The position numbers and the translations under genes were made by a program. Positions 51,101 to 60,715 of a stretch of DNA of 64,000 nt are shown one piece after another. The notes beneath the pieces are model-generated. The model was not told where the DNA came from. It did no database searches and was given only the letters and a program-made list of their open reading frames with translations. The DNA is taken from assembly GCF_030936135.1 (NCBI RefSeq), contig NC_082596.1, positions 71,330,888-71,394,887 of the forward strand. Reading direction: 5' to 3'. The stretch comes from Gavia stellata. Lineage: Eukaryota > Chordata > Aves > Gaviiformes > Gaviidae. Every line of letters starts with the position of its first letter. Position 1 is the first letter of the stretch.

Positions 51101-51981
51101 CCCTGGGAAACAGGGCATGTCCACTTTCTAAGACTAAGTAGAACAACCTGAGAAGCAATGAGTGCCATAAATTTTGGAGATATCCATCCACTTCTTCAAA
51201 TTAAAATTGTCACACAGGGAAAGGAGGTTATGGGGTTTTTTTGTGTGTCTTGTAACTTTTTTGTTACAAGAGTTGGCTGTACTGAACACAACCTTCAATT
51301 TGCACTGCAAACTCTAAACACCAGCCCATGTTAGAAAAATCTTAATGTTAAAAGCATCTCTTCTTGCAACTGAGTCATCTGTCATTAAGTGCCCCTGAGT
51401 TTGTAGCAGCAGCTCCCCACAGAGTGTTCCTTGGTCCCTACTCTAACTAGGAAGAGCAATTTTTTAACACCTCACTGTGTACATTTAATGAAAATTACTT
51501 TGAAATACTGTTCCTTAAGCCAAAAATTTTCTTTCAAACACTTTTTACACATATCCCATAGTGAAATGCAGATAACAAGTAGATAGTGGGCAGAAAAGAC
51601 TGTCAGAAAATGAGAAATTTATGTTGTCATACAATATTTAAGCAATGGTTCAGCTCAAGATCATCTTTAAAAACAAACAGCAAAACAGTGAAACAAAATT
51701 TTTAATATGGTCATTCAGTCCTAACCTGAACCCTAAGGAGTCACAGTAAATTATATGGTAAATAGCATACATTCAGATTTTAAATGACTTAACTAACACC
51801 AATATGCTAAAACCATATTCTTAACGTTAACTACTTTCACGCTGTTACTCCTGTCATAAATTACACACACACTCACCCTACAGCTGATACACAGATCAGT
51901 CCAAAACCAATGAAAAGATCATTTGGGATTGTGATCAGAATCATACTCCCAAGTAGTTTATTAATAATTTAAAATATACGT

Positions 51982-52012
<31 letters not shown>

Positions 52013-52515
52013 AAAGTAACATTGGTTTTAGATTGAGAAAATATGCCATGTACATGACAGTGCAAGACTGATTTGATCAATCCTGTGTCCTGAAATAAAA
52101 ACAGTCCTTTCCTTTTCTTCCATCACTAACATGACTCCAGTGGGTATTCATAACCTGTGAAATAAGGTTCTCCATTAGACAGTCTTCTAGAGACGAACAT
52201 CACTGTTCTTACAGGAACCGACCAGTTCTAAACACATTCCATTATTGGGTTCCCAAAAGAGACATTAAACCTAGTTTACAGCCAGAGTTAGTTAAGATAT
52301 ATTAAAGACATACCTCCTCCGTGGCTCTGACAGAGATATGGAAACCGCCACACATTTCCAAGGCCCACACAAAACCCTACGCACGTCAGCATATACTGAG
52401 CCTTGTTATCCCATTTTGGTCTGGAGTCTGCCTCTTCTTTCTCAAGGACTTCAAGTTCTGCATGGGAAGGTATCCTGTCCTCCAGGCCAGGATTGGGCAA
52501 CTGTAGCTTCACCAT
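29964..52515 (-). CDS. SLC6A19: SLC6A19 (B0AT1), Na+-dependent neutral amino-acid transporter, complete in 12 coding exons
   Basis: Joining 52515-52314, 44619-44479, 42934-42797, 41479-41298, 40534-40424, 39652-39540, 37244-37116, 35579-35423, 34664-34460, 33895-33736, 31403-31241 and 30173-29964 gives 1911 bases, 636 residues and a stop; human B0AT1 has 634. All introns are GT-AG and every phase agrees. The first membrane segment carries the SLC6 signature [12 protein letters not shown] (residues 51-62). Numbering matches human: R57, G93, D173, R240, E501 and D517, sites of reported Hartnup changes, are all wild type. N-X-T sites include N158. The known role is electrogenic Na+ cotransport of neutral amino acids across the apical membrane of gut and proximal tubule, with ACE2 or collectrin as partner. 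I see no frameshift or stop. Identification is near certain from residue-level similarity. Confidence 0.97.
30174..33735 (-). other. SLC6A19 introns 11 and 10 (flanking exon 11)
   Basis: 1067 and 2332 bases. Only a short (attaat)-rich run at about 30776-30798 stands out. Confidence 0.65.
31241..31403 (-). CDS. SLC6A19: SLC6A19 exon 11
   Basis: 163 bases encoding [19 protein letters not shown] and the following membrane helix up to YSIWEPSY. Asp517 is conserved. Phase 2 in, 0 out. Confidence 0.96.
33736..33895 (-). CDS. SLC6A19: SLC6A19 exon 10
   Basis: 160 bases encoding TM10 and the start of TM11 ([19 protein letters not shown], then [15 protein letters not shown]), with Glu501 in register with human. 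Phase 1 in, 2 out. Confidence 0.96.
34460..34664 (-). CDS. SLC6A19: SLC6A19 exon 9
   Basis: 205 bases, TM8 with [17 protein letters not shown] and TM9 with [19 protein letters not shown]; the LGLSSMFG stretch carries sodium-site residues in SLC6 transporters (family knowledge). Phase 0 in, 1 out. Confidence 0.96.
34867..34916. repeat. 27-base period tandem duplication in SLC6A19 intron 8
   Basis: The unit tattttcatctgtaattcac occurs twice, the second copy 27 bases after the first, essentially unchanged. It lies in the 758-base intron between exons 8 and 9. Confidence 0.85.
35423..35579 (-). CDS. SLC6A19: SLC6A19 exon 8
   Basis: 157 bases encoding the extracellular loop before TM8 ([20 protein letters not shown]...). 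Potential N-glycosylation sites are NVT and NMT. Phase 2 in, 0 out. This is the least conserved exon, as expected for a loop. Confidence 0.95.
37116..37244 (-). CDS. SLC6A19: SLC6A19 exon 7
   Basis: 129 bases, from [15 protein letters not shown] through TM7 to [12 protein letters not shown]. Phase 2 in and out; acceptor TTGCAG, donor AA|GTAAGT. Confidence 0.96.
37245..39539 (-). other. SLC6A19 intron 6
   Basis: 2295 bases. The region 38,100-39,480 gives several chance open frames but no family features. No recognised transposon. Confidence 0.6.
39540..39652 (-). CDS. SLC6A19: SLC6A19 exon 6
   Basis: 113 bases encoding [20 protein letters not shown] and the TM6 segment [18 protein letters not shown], part of the unwound substrate and sodium site in this fold (family knowledge). 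Phase 0 in, 2 out. Confidence 0.96.
40218..40249. repeat. (GA)n followed by (TG)n microsatellite
   Basis: agagagagagaggg, then agagagagaa, then tgtgtgtgt, in SLC6A19 intron 5. Confidence 0.9.
40424..40534 (-). CDS. SLC6A19: SLC6A19 exon 5
   Basis: 111 bases, residues 222-258, TM5 and the invariant LIRGLTLKG element with Arg240. Both ends are phase 0; donor AAT|GTAAGT. Confidence 0.96.
41298..41479 (-). CDS. SLC6A19: SLC6A19 exon 4
   Basis: 182 bases, residues 161-221, the rest of the large extracellular loop ([20 protein letters not shown]) and TM4, ending [10 protein letters not shown]. Asp173 is conserved. Phase 1 in, 0 out; donor AAG|GTACTC. Confidence 0.96.
42064..42111. repeat. 24-base tandem duplication in SLC6A19 intron 3
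   Basis: The unit begins cagcaatactttgtctttct and is repeated once head to tail with no mismatch, indicating a recent duplication. Confidence 0.9.
42797..42934 (-). CDS. SLC6A19: SLC6A19 exon 3
   Basis: 138 bases, residues 115-160, TM3 ([15 protein letters not shown]) followed by [15 protein letters not shown] at the start of the large extracellular loop. N158-R-T is a conserved glycosylation site. Phases 1 to 1. Confidence 0.96.
42935..44478 (-). other. SLC6A19 intron 2
   Basis: 1544 bases, holding the CR1 3' end at 43664-43893. The remainder shows nothing assignable. Confidence 0.65.
43664..43893 (-). mobile_element. CR1 LINE 3' end (minus orientation, sense to SLC6A19)
   Basis: On the plus strand: cacagaaccacagaacagct, then gtcaccttgtccaaccccct, then a decayed region ending tttcctgatgttcagatggc. 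This is the reverse complement of the CR1 3' part, clearly older than the 59 kb copy. Confidence 0.88.
44479..44619 (-). CDS. SLC6A19: SLC6A19 exon 2
   Basis: 141 bases, residues 68-114 ([20 protein letters not shown]...). Covers TM2 and the GQRLRKGS loop with Arg95. Acceptor TTTCAG, donor GTAAGT, phases 1 to 1. Confidence 0.96.
45846..46070 (+). mobile_element. Old CR1-clade LINE fragment with reverse-transcriptase motif A
   Basis: One open stretch reads [20 protein letters not shown] and later IKNYLPL. It corresponds to the CR1 pattern xDVIYLDFSKAFDxVxHxxL...IKNYL. The second catalytic-region residues are changed (SKAC for SKAF). Antisense to SLC6A19, short and inactive. Confidence 0.65.
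51989..52012. repeat. (GT)12 microsatellite
   Basis: Uninterrupted gt repeat preceded by a short tatatat run, about 300 bases inside SLC6A19 intron 1 from exon 1. Likely length-polymorphic. Confidence 0.95.
52314..52515 (-). CDS. SLC6A19: SLC6A19 exon 1 (coding part)
   Basis: Encodes residues 1-67 plus one base. The start is chosen because [16 protein letters not shown] aligns with the human B0AT1 N-terminus. It holds the [12 protein letters not shown] segment and most of TM1. The donor reads G|GTATGT. Phase out is 1. Confidence 0.95.
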
Positions 52516-52621
52516 ATTTCAAATTTCCTGACTGAAAACGCTGCCCCAGTGAGGAGACAATGAAACAGGCAGCTAGTTAGAAATCTGCACAAAAAGAGAA
52601 CATCTATTTGCTGTCTTCAGC

Positions 52622-52629
52622 TATATATA
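52622..52629 (-). promoter_or_regulatory. SLC6A19 TATA box candidate
   Basis: TATATATA lies 107 bases upstream of the start codon, with no other TATA element closer. A start of transcription near 52595 and an 80-base 5' UTR would follow. The motif is self-complementary, so strand comes only from the gene. Confidence 0.5.
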
Positions 52630-52630
52630 G

Positions 52631-52645
52631 TGAACCTTTGGCACG
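52631..52645 (-). promoter_or_regulatory. DR1-like (HNF4-type) site candidate upstream of SLC6A19 TATA
   Basis: On the minus strand this reads CGTGCCAAAGGTTCA, which resembles two nuclear-receptor half sites separated by one base. It directly abuts the TATA box. HNF4A control of SLC6A19 is established in mammals; the site here is only a motif match. Confidence 0.3.
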
Positions 52646-53499
52646 AAACTTGAAAGTGCAGGCTTGTGGTAAAAAGAAGTGTCAGCAAATCATTTGATTG
52701 ACCAAGTCAGCTCTGACACTTATTAATGCTTTATCTGTCAAGGTTTTATGGAACAGTCTGTTCATCTAGTAGAAAACATTGATTTCAGCTAATGTAATTC
52801 AGGAGATAATTTGGCTATAAACTGTAATCGCCTATAATGTTATGAAACACCCTTTGCCACGCCCCTGTTTAAACTCACTTAAATACATCTATAGCCCTGG
52901 CAAATATGGAGTAAAAAGATTCCACTGGCTACAGACTGAATATAGATGTTTCATACTATTTTTTATCAGGAAGATAAACTGCTTGTGAATCACCATTACA
53001 TTCAGTTTCCCGTAGTGTATGCTTACAAATTTGTATACCTCATGATAATTACCGAAACATGTTCTTCCTTCTCTGTAAGAGATCTTATGCTACTAAATGC
53101 TCTGACAAAAAGGATGGAGAATGAAAGGGATTATAAAATCTGACCTTTAAAATCATAAGAATAATCTGCTTACCCTAATGCCTCTAATCATTACAGAACA
53201 AGGTCTGAAGAACATAACATCTTTCTTGTAAACGGGCTTGAAATCAAAGGTCCCTTCACCTTTTCAATGACCCTATGATACACTGGTCAAAAATAAAAAA
53301 AGAGACACTGGTTAACAAATATCACAGATACTACTAATATCCTCATTCTTTCAGTACAATCATAACAAGACCGCTCCATTTGTACCTCAGTGTTATCAAA
53401 AGGTAAGTACTTGCCACTGAAAACTATGTATAATATCTAACACAGTCTATGTCGTAAGAAAGAACTTTGTCAGCTAAGCCCTCCAGGCTCAGTGCATAC

Positions 53500-54390
53500 A
53501 ATGATACAGGGTGGTCAAAATAAAGAACGAGAAGGGATCGTGTAAGTCCAGCCCCTGCCAAAGAAGGTGAACACATCACAGCACCCCTTTACAACCTTAT
53601 CATGTTGATTCAAAATTGATTTTTTTTGAACTCCCTATTTCTAAAAGGCTGGTCTAGAATTTAGGTCCTTTTATGCCCCAAGAAGGCTGTTCATCATCTC
53701 TTGAACAGAAAAGTTACAAAAAAAGTCTTAATCCTTGACATCGACAACTGTATACAGTAGCCCAGATGGATTTTCCCTGTGCCTTGTAATCAGGTATTAA
53801 TATTTCCCTAACTTGACTTGAAATATCTCTACCTGTCTGCCTAGCGATAGCATTTGCCTTTTTCATGACCCTGTCAGTTCTGTGGATGAGCTGTCTCCTG
53901 ATTCACCACTGGATCAAGGCCTTTCTTCTCCTTTGGCAGTTCCAACTAAGGATTTCCTAGCTTGCAGCAGAACTTCTTTTTCTAAGTTATCCGAAGCATA
54001 TTTTAAATTTCACACAGTTTCTGCTACTCCAGTACATTGAGATACTCAGTTCTTCCCGAGTGATACTTTTTCAGCATTCACAATACTTCTGACATTGTGT
54101 CATGAGTATTTCACTAACATGCTACTATTTTTTGTCCTTAGTCATTAGTGGAAGAATGACAAAAGATGGTTCCTAAACTGATCCTTGAGGAACTGCATTA
54201 GTAATCTCCCCTTAGACCACCATTTCTGCTTTCAGCACAGCTTACCATCACCATCAGATCTTCACCTAGTTCTTTGTTTGTGTTATATCTCCTATTTAGC
54301 TCAGCTAATACATCCAGTTGTGGTCAATACTGAAGTCCAGAAAGACTACATTTACTGTACTTCCCTTGTCTAGAAAAATCCATTTTCACT
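53500..54390 (-). mobile_element. Old CR1-clade LINE with reverse-transcriptase motifs A and B
   Basis: On the minus strand 54376-54332 reads FLDKGSTVNVVFLDFS, the region leading into RT motif A. About 150 bases further, 54199-54176 reads NAVPQGSV, motif B. The rest toward 53.5 kb is decayed and resembles CR1 3' sequence. Many stops and shifts make it inactive. The left boundary is approximate. Confidence 0.65.
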
Positions 54391-56730
54391 TACAAGTGGC
54401 AATAGAGAACTTTCAAATTGCAGCTCTTCAACTTCCAGTTTCACAGAAAGACATTGACCTACTGGTTAATAGCAAGAAACTGCATGGTCCAGGAGCTCAC
54501 AACTCATCTGGGTTATTATTCTGCCTCCTGAATCATAGGAAGGTAATCCTAGTATTCATGCTGTAGGGAATATGAGGCAGAAATAAAGAGCAGACAGAAG
54601 AAATAGGAAAACCCAACATCCTCCCCATAATATTTCTACATTCCCTAACTTGTAGGCTTTAGTTCTAAATCTTTGCAAAGTTGTATGTAGAACCTCTTTC
54701 AGTAACTGAATCAGATCATGATTACATGCTGTCCACACAACATCTCTTAGAGCTACAATCTAATGACTCTGTGTAATCAGAAATCTTTTGACAATCAAGA
54801 TTCTGTATAGAATTTGTTGAACCTAAAATAGCATATTTCTCTTTAACCACAGTGCAAGCTGACATGGAAGGAATGAATGTAGCTTCCTTTGGGAATCAAA
54901 TTATATGAGGACAAATTGATAGCATGTGAAATAAATTCACACTTGTGTTAAGATGATCTTAAAATTTCTATCTTTTGCTATGTTTCACGTGCAAACAGTT
55001 TCTATCAGGATCCAAAAATACATTCCAGATTGCTTTCTACTAAATAAATCCAAAATGTCTTTCTGGAGAAGTTTATCTTACTTCGGTAATGCCAGGTTCC
55101 AGTGGTTGTTAGTTAGCTATCAGTTGTTAAATATTTGCAGAAGCAAATATGCTGGTATAGCATCTAGCTCAGATTTCTTTAAAAGTGTAATTGCACGGCT
55201 AATGATCTTGGAAGGCACAGCACCTTTTTCTGAAGGACCTGCGGTAGCAATGACACCAGCTCCAACATGACCTGCAATTGCACGGAGAGGTTGTCTATAT
55301 TGCCACCCTGTGGACTTCAACAAAGGAGTTGGGGCTGCTCTGCCGTAGTCACAATTGCTTGCTTACTCGATAGAGCCCTTTCCTTTGCTCTAAGGTAAAC
55401 TTCTCCTTCAAGCAACTCAAGGTTTATGTCTGGCACGTCCCACAGGGTTTGTTACGGCTGATAAACCTCTATGAAATCAATCCTTTCACAATATAGGCTG
55501 CTAAACAAGACATGTTTTGCAAATTGCTAATTATAAATGTAGGAGAAAATGGATCTTACATTTAGACTGGATTACTTGTGTTAAAACATTTCTAATAAGA
55601 CATTTGTCTTTTTGTCTACTACCCCTGTATTTTTAATGTATTAGGTTTTTTTCAAAAGTTAAAAGAGGCTATACAAAAATGTAAGCCAACTTGTCCATAA
55701 GTAATTCACAATTTTACAAAAACTTGATTAAAAAGGAAACGTTCCCTTTCTAAGAGTCATATATTTTGCTGGAGTATACACACATACACATTTGTGGAAG
55801 AATATGGGCATATTACTTTTCTTAGATGAAAATGTCTTTCATCTCGCAGGATGAAGAAGATGTTAGGAAAGAGTATGAGAGAGGGTAGCAGTAAAGAAAA
55901 GAAATGGCATTAGAAGGACATTGGGGATGCAAATCAAGACAACAGCAAGGATGGAGCTGCCCAATTCCCCTCTGTGGGGCCAGGCCCAGGCATAGTGTGG
56001 TACCCACCTGGGTTGAGGGTCTCATGGTTATGGGCAGCCCCCAACATGTAGCCTGGGCTCCAAGGGGACTGTCTCTGGTTGGGAGATAAGCCCTCCTCCC
56101 CTCGGGTTCAAGTGGGGCCTGACATCCTCTCCCAGGCTGACCACCTAGCAGCCGCTCCTGCTTCTCACCTTGCAGGGGGTCTCTCTTCACAATGGTGCGG
56201 GCACTCCTGGGCCAGCACAGCTCACTCACCTTGTAGGTGTAGGAAGCCATCCCTGCATGGAGAAGGACAGGTTCTTGTGTCCCATGAATGAGTTGAGTTG
56301 ACTGACTGAAGGACCTGACTGAAGAACCTGTCTTCTTCTACCCTCCGCCATGGGCTGGAGGGGACTGCACTGGGGGAACCTCTTCTGGCTGGATCTTGTC
56401 AAGGGGACGACAAGGAACAACCAGCAAGACAGGGCAGGGGTCTGTTCCTTAAGAAACCCAATTCCTTTCATTTAAAGCCATTGAGAAAAGCAGAGAGCAG
56501 TGGCAATATATGTGGTTTGCATCCAGCCATAGTTTCAGGAATGAAATACAATATGGTCCTTTCCTTCTAGTCAAAGCAACATACAGAGCAATCACAATTA
56601 CCCTTGGTTGTGTGATAAGCCTAAACCAGAAAAAGATGGAAATGTAAAGATGGTGGTAACCATACAGCCAAATGCTGAAAGCACAGGATTCTCATTTGGA
56701 AGTGTAAAGTGGTAAAGATGTAATAAAAGT

Positions 56731-56772
56731 GAAGAAGAAGAAGAAGAAGAAGAAAAGGAAGAAGAAGAAGGA
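56731..56772. repeat. (GAA)n microsatellite
   Basis: gaagaagaagaagaagaaga with one interruption (aaaagg), then gaagaagaag. Confidence 0.95.
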
Positions 56773-58827
56773 GACAATTCAGAGGTTAAATGAAATGTTC
56801 TCTCTGGCAGCCTGACCTGGCAAAATCTGCTTGGACCATCTTTTAAAATATGTGGAGAAAACACAAAATCCTTTTATGAGCTGCCAATGGGTAAAATCCT
56901 TGACCAGCTACTCAAAGAGGGAGCACTGAACCCCAGGATCAGGAAGAGACTCAAAATCCCCAGCCTACGGGACAATAACGATCATATTAGAACAGGAGAT
57001 ATGCAGGCAAAATGTTTCAGAGTTGCTTAGTTTTAAGGCTAGTAATCAATGGCAGGTGGTTATGGAGTTTACCTTGCCAAGAAATGTTCTGTAGATCTTT
57101 AACTTGATCTAAGTTTTATGCTCTGTTGTTCTCAAACTCTACCTGATAAGTAACTGAAAGACATAGCTCCTCAGCTGGCATAATTTGATTTCCCGTGTGT
57201 GTACTTCAAGGCTGCTGCTGTCAGCCCACGGCAGTTCAAGCAGGGATACCTTGAAGGCTTTGGAGAAGTCCAATAAACTTTGGAGGCTAAATCTCTTTCC
57301 ATGCGATTGCAAACTTCTCCAGATGGGAGAGAAGTCCTTTTGTGCTCGTAAGTATCACGCAGAGGAGAAACAGGACAGCACTGAGCTGTCATTGAAACTC
57401 TGTCTCAGGCTATTGGGAGCACAACAGAAGCGGGATGTCATATACAATGACTTCCACAAGCATCCCATTCTGGAGTGTTTTTATGGTGTCAGGGAATTTC
57501 CTTCAGCAATTTGACATGTCTAGAAATTGCCAGTCCATGTTTATTGTGGAAGTAGCAGTGTCCTTAGCCACAAAAGAATTAAAGGGAACAAACTATGAAC
57601 ATGTCTGCTGTAGTTCATCCAGAACTAAGCTGACACTGATGCCCATGCAGCACTTTTCTCCTTTTTATCTTCCAGAAATAAGCACAATCTTTATTTTTGT
57701 ATATACTGGTGGTTTGCATAATACTTACTTCAGCTTCGTATATAAATATTTCACTGAAGTAATATCAGCTCCAGCAGCATCATCCTTCTTCTTTGTTTTG
57801 CTCCTCTTCTTGACACCAGGGAGGGAGATGTGCTGTCCTTAATGTTGCACTGCATACGTTCAGAAGATCCCAAAAATATTGCTTTCATCTTTGAAGAATA
57901 CATTTCATCTTTGGAATCACTTTGGGGGGAACTACAGGTAAGGTGCATAAGTGTAGAAATGCTTCTGTGGACAGCACCAAATTATCTGGTCTCATGATGG
58001 CCAGCATCGCCCTAAATTTCTTAGCCAGTGAGTGCTATTGCTCGGATCTTTCTCACCACACGCATCTCTTCTCTAGCAGGCAGCAGAACATGTAGACAAT
58101 TGTAGGTTGTCCATTAAGCAATGAACAGTGTTCTTTAATCAAGGTTGTTACTGTTTTCTTTTCCAGTGCTGTAGTATAAAATGAGATGCTAACAGGTCGC
58201 TGAACTGCATCCAGCTCCTGCATGCCACCTTTGCAAAGGGGTCTACCGCAATATCCACTTTGGTGGAGACGAGTTCATTCTGTCTTGGTCACCGAACACC
58301 ACGTTTTTTCTCATCTTTCTTGTTATTATGCTCCAGTTGTGTTTGGACCAGAGAGCTGTGACTGTGTAGCGTCAGAGATGTGCTCCAGAGGAGCTCATGG
58401 GAACAGAAGGTGCTGCTGAGGCTGCTGGCTAGAAGAGCCATTAGCCACCAGGGGGAGGTAGTATTTAATAATATGAAGCACCAAACCCTTTAGATGAGGA
58501 TTTTGTTCTGATTGTGTAAATCAAGTTTAGAAGTGACATGTCTCAGAAATATGAACCCACAAGAGCAGTCATAGAGAGAAGGGTGAAGAAGTGGTTTTTG
58601 CAGCAGCTGGATGGCTTGGGCTGGGATCAGTCTGGAGTACGGGGCTGTTTGAGGTGTATGACAGCAAATGGCCATCATGGCAGGTCTCACAATCCCTCCG
58701 CACTCTTCAAACTCTTCCACAGACTTTGTTTCCAGAGGCACCATGTACTTTCAGTTGTTTGGTTGTTGCCGATAGTACTGTATACAGTAACTACCACTTT
58801 CAAGGCTATTTTACCAGTAATGTTTGA

Positions 58828-59582
58828 TCTGCACTTCGGTCACAACAACCGCATGCAACGCTACAGGTTTGGGGATGAGTGGCTGGAAAGCTGTGTGGCA
58901 GAAAAGGACCTGGGGGTGTTGATTGACAGCCGGCTGAACATGAGCCAGCAGTGTGCCCAGGTGGCCAAGAAGGCCAATGGCATCCTGGCCTGTATCAGAA
59001 ATGGTGTGGCCAGCAGGAGTAGGGAGGTGATCGTGCCCCTGTACTCGGCGCTGGTGAGGCCGCACCTCGAATCCTGTGTTCAGTTTTGGGCCCCTCACTA
59101 CAAGAAGGACATGGAGATGCTGGAGTGTGTCCAGAGAAGGGCGACGAAGCTGGTGAGGGGTCTGGAGCACAAGTCTGATGAGGAGCGGCTGAGGGAGCTG
59201 GGGTTGTTTAGCCTGGAGAAGAGGAGGCTGAGGGGAGACCTTATCACTCTCTCCAACTACCTGAAAGGGGGTTGCAGAGAGGTGGGTGTTGGTCTCTTCT
59301 CCCAAGTGACCAGTGATAGGACAAGAGGAAATGGCCTCCAGTTGTGCCAGGGGAGGTTCAGGCTGGATATTAGGAAAAAATTCTTTACTGAGAGAGTGGT
59401 GAAGCATTGGAACAGGGTGCCCAGGGAGGTGGTGGAGTCACCATCACTGGAGGTGTTCAAGGAACGTGTGGACATGGCACTTCGGGACATAATTTAGTGG
59501 GCATGGTGGTGTGGGGTTGATGGTTGGACTTGATGATCTTACAGGTCTTTTCCAATCTTAATGATTCTGTGATTCTGTGATC
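58828..59582 (+). mobile_element. CR1 LINE, young 5'-truncated copy with uninterrupted ORF2 C-terminus
   Basis: From [20 protein letters not shown] to [15 protein letters not shown] the frame is open for about 222 codons and stops at 59497. This is the C-terminal end of the CR1 ORF2 protein (reverse transcriptase thumb and beyond). The 3' UTR is about 85 bases and ends attctgtgattctgtgatc, the two-unit CR1 tail. No endonuclease domain or catalytic RT core is present, so it cannot move by itself. Upstream frame from 58538 is open too, giving a chimeric 319-codon frame whose first 97 codons are not CR1. Confidence 0.93.
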
Positions 59583-59589
59583 TTTTTAC

Positions 59590-60715
59590 TTTCCCCAACA
59601 GCTGTCCATAATCTGTCTGTAATTAATCTTTTTGCACAACTCCTTCCACAGTAATTTCTCAGACAGTGGTAACTTGTGAGTAGGATTATATGTCTATTTG
59701 GAATAAAGTTTGCCACACAGGTAACTTGTCGGTCACCACCCTTAGTGCTGTTGTACAGTAGGCAATTACATGTACAAGCTGGGAGGTGTGACCATTTTTT
59801 AACAGCCTTTCTGGTGTTAAGGTCCAGATTTTGCATCTTTTGTGTCTGCATGGTTCACCAAGTATGTGAGTCTTGGTAATACATAGGTCTTCAAAGTTGT
59901 GAGCTTTCTGTAAAGGTTTTGACAAAGCTGTTCCCATGTTAGAAAACCAATAATCAATTTTCAATAGTCAGATTTAGATGTCCCTATCCAGAGGTAAATT
60001 TTCAAACTGGCATATTCTTCGGAGTCTCCTGGAGCAATAGTGTTCAGCTTATATTGAACACCTTCCAGTGGCTGCAGTCATTGATCGTGTAAGAGTCATG
60101 GGTAGGGTTGATGAAAAAGCTATGACATTTCTCCCTCCTGGGTTTTTAGATCAGTGCACTCACAGAAAGGTTTCTACAAGGGAGATATGTATTGCATCCT
60201 CTCCCATGTGTTGCTTGGCAGGACCGAGTCATCAGCAAAGGCCAAGGTGGTAACCTGTTTTTTCCACATCGTGGCATTTGCTCTGGTGGAATCCATAGCC
60301 ATCTTTTTCCAGGTTGCAGAGAAATGGATTGATTGGGTGACATTGGATCCCCTTGTTTGAGTCTGACCTTGATGGTAATTGGCTCAGCACGAACCTTTTT
60401 CAATTCCAGATGAGTGGTGGCAGTTCCAGATCAAGTTTCATCTGACCACATGCTCAGATAGTTCTTTTTCACAAAATCACTTCAGAACCAGAGGGTATGT
60501 TCATGTGTCACTGAGTAGGAGGCCTTGGTCGGTTCTGTGAATACTGCCCACAAGGGTTATGTTTTTTTTGTAGTTTATTGAATGACAAGTTGGAGTGGCT
60601 GTTCACTCTCAGAGCACCCAGGTTCAGCTATAAGGCCACTTTGACACCCATTAATAGGCCAAGCTTTTGTTACCCTGGTTGTCAGAATCCATGGAAAAAG
60701 CATTAAGATGGTTGA
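59590..60715 (-). mobile_element. R2-like non-LTR retrotransposon fragment (reverse transcriptase to C-terminal part), broken
   Basis: The minus strand carries, in several frames, the ordered landmarks of an R2-type protein. They are a motif-0/1-like NGCQSGLIAEPGCSE (about 60640-60590), a decayed motif A ending SVTHEH (about 60510), KQGDPMSP (60358-60335, motif B), LAFADDSVL (FADD codons 60239-60228, catalytic motif C), then KPLQKAHNF and AVKKWSHLPACTCNCLLYNS with TKGGD, close to the R2 segment WLHLPPCTCDAILYSSTRDG. Frames change at least four times and stops are frequent. The endonuclease region is missing; the fragment ends against the CR1 tail. R2 normally sits in 28S rDNA; no rDNA is visible here. 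Confidence 0.75.

Larger units (their letters stand above)
44620..52313 (-). other. SLC6A19 intron 1
   Basis: 7694 bases. It holds an old LINE reverse-transcriptase fragment at 45846-46070 and a (GT)12 microsatellite at 51989-52012. No other gene or clear repeat between 46,100 and 51,980. Confidence 0.6.
52630..58827. other. Upstream intergenic DNA between SLC6A19 promoter and the CR1 at 58.8 kb
   Basis: Contains an old LINE (about 53.5-54.4 kb), a GC-rich patch (55.9-56.25 kb) and a GAA microsatellite (56731-56772). The open frames here are short and show no conserved features. The next gene upstream is not in the window. Confidence 0.55.

Noticed and set aside
53514..53535. tacagggtggtcaaaat as a mariner-type terminal repeat
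   Set aside because: No matching inverted partner or transposase found nearby; it lies at the edge of the old LINE.
56226..56250. Possible micro-exon MASYTYK followed by GTGAGT on the minus strand
   Set aside because: Acceptor and donor words exist, but seven residues match no known gene and nothing joins to it.
55822..56250. 142-codon minus-strand open frame
   Set aside because: GC-rich patch, low-complexity composition and no recognisable domain.
58811..59407. 198-codon minus-strand open frame
   Set aside because: Antisense shadow of the CR1 ORF2 segment.
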